A stretch of DNA of 9,520 bases from Pseudomonadota bacterium. Lineage in GTDB: Bacteria > Pseudomonadota > Gammaproteobacteria > Halothiobacillales > Halothiobacillaceae. Both the position numbers and the translations under genes were made by a program. Below, one piece after another: positions 7,754-9,520 of the stretch. Positions within the stretch are counted from its first letter, which is position 1; the number at the start of each line of letters is the position of its first letter. Location: positions 1 to 9,520 of the forward strand of contig JAJYPA010000294.1 of the NCBI GenBank assembly GCA_021795795.1. Direction: 5' to 3'. Below the pieces are notes generated by a model, which was not told the DNA's origin, did not search any database, and saw only the letters and a list, made by a program, of their open reading frames with translations.

Positions 7754-8803
7754 TCAGGCCGCTCCCAATCGAGACACGCGCACCAGGTTATAAGCGGTGG
7801 CAGCCAAGGAGAAGTGCCGCCCAACCCGCTCCAATCCACGGAATCTCGCTTTGCGCATTCCGCCCACAGTCTTCATCAAGCCGAAGGTGGACTCGATCAG
7901 CCGGCGCACGTGAATGCTTAGGTCGCAGCCAGCGTGACAGATAGTGCTCCCACCGATCGCTGTGCCTTTGCACTTGCGGGCGACATGTGTGGTCACATTC
8001 TGATCCCAGAGGTCCTGGACGAAATCGTGACGATCGAAGCTTTTGTCGACACCGAGGGTGATGCGCTGGGTTCCACCCAGATCGTTAATGAGTTGGACAG
8101 CAGCATCGACTTCTGCGGTACCGTCGGCGATGGTCACTTGTTGTCCAGCGATCAGCCAATGGCGATTGTCCATGAGTACGTGCACGAGATAAGACAGGCG
8201 GGAAGCCTCTCTGGATGCCTTCTTGTAGAGGCGGGCATCGGGGTCGGTCACCGATCCGTAGGTTGCGTTGCTGCGCTTCTGGCCGGGAAGGCCGGAGTCC
8301 TCGCGGTATTCGGGATCCTTGGGCTGGAAAGACTTCTGCGAAGCCCAGGCTTCCAATAGTGTGCCATCGACGGAGAAATGTTCTTCGGATAGCAGATCCT
8401 GACTACGGGCCTGTTCTAGCACGGAGCGGAAGAATCCCTGCACCGTGCCGTGATCCAGCAGCCGACCCCGATTCTTGGTGAAGACCGTCGGCACCCAGAC
8501 CGCATCGTCCATGCCAAGGCCCACGAACCAACGGAAGAGCAAGTTGTAGTTGAGTTGCTCGATAGGCTGCCGTTCCGGCCGGACGTTATAAAAGATCTGC
8601 AGCAGCAGAGCGCGTAGCAGAAATTCCGGCGGAATCGAGGGGCGCCCGAAGCTGGAGTGCACCGCGCTGAAGTGCCTATCCATTTCCGCACGCGACCGAT
8701 CCACAATGACTCGGTTGGCGCGTAGCGGATGGTCCTGAGGCACACGCTGCCCCGGGGAGACGTAGCTGAAGAACCCTTGGGTCTCTACCTTGGTTTCGCG
8801 CAT
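7754..8803 (-). CDS. IS5-family DDE transposase
   Basis: This 349-residue transposase moves the surrounding element by DNA cleavage and strand transfer. The N-terminal half has the InsH-type (DUF772) signature, with GRPSIPPEFLLRALLLQI and NLLFRWFVGLGMDD. The DDE catalytic set is visible as D146 (FSVDGTLLEAW), D253 (LGVDKSFD) and E304 (IESTFGLMKTVGGMRK). The C-terminal helix ends in AATAYNLVRVSRL, as is usual. I see no frameshift or stop, and the length is near the usual 350-370, so it is probably active. The ATG at 8803 is chosen because AGAGG lies 8 nt upstream (8812-8816); an in-frame GTG at 8809 would be too close to that site. Confidence 0.93.
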   Translation of the reverse strand: MRETKVETQGFFSYVSPGQRVPQDHPLRANRVIVDRSRAEMDRHFSAVHSSFGRPSIPPEFLLRALLLQIFYNVRPERQPIEQLNYNLLFRWFVGLGMDDAVWVPTVFTKNRGRLLDHGTVQGFFRSVLEQARSQDLLSEEHFSVDGTLLEAWASQKSFQPKDPEYREDSGLPGQKRSNATYGSVTDPDARLYKKASREASRLSYLVHVLMDNRHWLIAGQQVTIADGTAEVDAAVQLINDLGGTQRITLGVDKSFDRHDFVQDLWDQNVTTHVARKCKGTAIGGSTICHAGCDLSIHVRRLIESTFGLMKTVGGMRKARFRGLERVGRHFSLAATAYNLVRVSRLGAA

Positions 8804-8833
8804 AGTCACAACCTCTTCAGCCTAGTCTCACCC

Positions 8834-8839
8834 ATTATA
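8834..8839 (-). promoter_or_regulatory. Probable -10 box of the transposase promoter
   Basis: A perfect TATAAT reads on the minus strand (ATTATA on plus), followed by GGG and then the transposase ribosome binding site. It lies just inside the right end of the IS, 30 nt before the ATG. The sequence 17 nt upstream (GAGAAC) is a poor -35 match, so the promoter may be weak or use a different spacing. Confidence 0.4.
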
Positions 8840-8845
8840 CCACCA

Positions 8846-8863
8846 ACTTTTTCAGCGTTCTCT
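8846..8863. repeat. Right terminal inverted repeat of the IS
   Basis: On the minus strand it reads AGAGAACGCTGAAAAAGT. It pairs with the left end at 14 of 18 positions. The outermost base also serves as the last base of the stop codon of the upstream PIN-like gene. Confidence 0.7.
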
Positions 8864-9520
8864 TATGCCAAACCACAAAATTCCTTGTCTGTGAGCACAA
8901 GGGTATGAATGTCCAGTAATTCATATATGGCCTTGGCTTTTTTTATTAGCTTTTTGTCTGCTGAAACAAAGGTGTCGCAGTATGCGCCATAAATAATGTG
9001 AGAGACATCATGCAGGCGAGATCTTGCTTTATCCTGCTGTTCCCGGTAGTAACCAATTTTTTCCAATAAATTTGCGGCCAAATTGACGTATGCCTCAAAT
9101 ACCCTAAATCGATTTCTTATATCCTTGAACTGCCATGAAAGAACATCAGCAGATTCACTCTTATCGATAATTCTTTGTGAGACTAAACACAATGCGATTA
9201 GCTCGCGGTATGATATATTCTGCAACACATTTTCCGGGGCGATATTGTTCATTTCCCGAGGGTTCCCCATTGGATTCTGGTTGGCGTCAGCAAGAACGAG
9301 AGCCTCAAGTGCTTCGGCAAGCTCATTGGCGTCGTAGTTGTCTACTACTCTTTTATAGCAGTCTTGAGGGGTCTCGTCGTACTCAACAAGATCGTTATAA
9401 TTTATGGGGCGCAATGCATTTCTGCCTGCAATTTTTGCCAAAAAATCTATTTCTGCATCAATTATAGTTGAGTCTATCTTGTCCCGCTTTGCGGAGGCTG
9501 CAATATCTTCCAGGTGTGCG
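8863..9520 (-). CDS. Putative PIN-like domain protein, 3' part
   Basis: The frame is open from the window edge to a TAA at 8865-8863, giving at least 218 residues; the true start lies outside. A TTG at 9441 could start a 192-residue version, but it has no clear ribosome binding site and the frame continues upstream with sensible residues. The C-terminal 50 residues resemble the end of a PIN-like nuclease: HDVSHIIYGAYCDTFVSADK followed by KKAKAIYELL and an I-x-T-x-VL strand. In PIN folds the D/H of such a segment and the D of VSAD belong near the metal site. The middle is helical and unrecognised; the N-terminal PIN strand is not in view. The gene is AT-rich (two sampled 60-base lines count 42% and 35% GC), unlike the ATPase gene. 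Confidence 0.65.
   Translation of the reverse strand, partial: AHLEDIAASAKRDKIDSTIIDAEIDFLAKIAGRNALRPINYNDLVEYDETPQDCYKRVVDNYDANELAEALEALVLADANQNPMGNPREMNNIAPENVLQNISYRELIALCLVSQRIIDKSESADVLSWQFKDIRNRFRVFEAYVNLAANLLEKIGYYREQQDKARSRLHDVSHIIYGAYCDTFVSADKKLIKKAKAIYELLDIHTLVLTDKEFCGLA
8864..8865. repeat. Target-site duplication TA (right copy)
   Basis: TA is the partner of 7606-7607. On the minus strand it supplies the first two bases of the TAA stop codon of the PIN-like gene; the third comes from the IS. In the reconstructed empty site the next base is also A, so the codon is unchanged. Confidence 0.5.

Larger units (their letters stand above)
7608..8863 (-). mobile_element. Complete IS5-superfamily insertion sequence, 1256 bp
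   Basis: The element holds one transposase gene on the minus strand and is bounded by imperfect inverted repeats that start AGAGA at both ends. The first 18 positions agree at 14 (my alignment). A TA dinucleotide flanks both sides; a 2-bp TA duplication is known for some IS5-family groups. Between the transposase stop and the left end are 146 bp of non-coding IS DNA (7608-7753), with the octamer TCCTGAAA at 7625-7632 and 7667-7674. The IS lies between two genes oriented the same way as its transposase, so transcripts could run through it. The ISfinder name cannot be assigned by eye. Confidence 0.85.

Noticed and set aside
7588..7839. Upstream extension of the ATPase gene by 84 codons to an ATG at 7839
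   Set aside because: This part lies mostly within the IS and overlaps the transposase 3' end. The conserved ATPase fold begins at the ATG at 7587, which has its own GGGAG site.
7934..8359. 141-codon plus-strand frame inside the IS
   Set aside because: It is fully antisense to the intact DDE transposase and has no motif of its own.
1..9520. CRISPR array, tRNA or rRNA genes
   Set aside because: No regularly spaced direct repeats, no cloverleaf-like sequence with a CCA-type end, and no rRNA-like stretch were seen. A weak tRNA fragment could be missed by eye.

Overview
The window is an accessory, probably defence-related locus of a bacterium. The long minus-strand genes have moderately high GC: one 60-base line of the large ATPase gene counts 58% by hand. 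The inserted transposon is an IS5-superfamily element of a kind common in Pseudomonadota. A proteobacterium, perhaps a gammaproteobacterium, fits, but no housekeeping gene is present to confirm it.

Layout, read along the minus strand (right to left). (1) 9520-8863: the 3' part of an AT-rich gene whose start lies outside the window; its C-terminus looks like the end of a PIN-like nuclease fold. (2) 8863-7608: a complete 1256-bp insertion sequence with imperfect terminal inverted repeats, a probable TA target duplication and an intact DDE transposase. (3) 7587-2797: a 1596-residue protein with an N-terminal sacsin/NO VEIN-type GHKL ATPase, a long repeat-built scaffold, a charged flexible linker, a NOV_C (DUF3883) domain with a PD-(D/E)xK-like signature, and a C-terminal small beta domain resembling the UvrD/PcrA Tudor-like tail. 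(4) 2816-1095: a 573-residue NERD nuclease fused to an SF1 (UvrD/Rep-like) helicase, overlapping the ATPase gene by 20 nt. (5) 1094-1: about 1.1 kb with no supportable gene, but with several inverted repeats.

Removing the IS and one TA copy in silico gives a continuous site. The PIN-like gene then ends at TAA, followed after 17 nt (containing GGGAG) by the ATG of the ATPase gene. The ancestral arrangement is therefore best read as a three-gene operon: PIN-like protein, NOV/sacsin-like ATPase-nuclease, NERD-helicase. The IS entered exactly at the stop codon and rebuilt it, so all coding frames survived.

Working model (inference): the large ATPase acts as a sensor or scaffold, its nuclease-like tail and the NERD-helicase process nucleic acid, and the PIN-like protein adds a possible RNase. 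This resembles known nuclease-helicase and GHKL-ATPase defence modules, but I cannot match the three-gene set to a named system from sequence alone.
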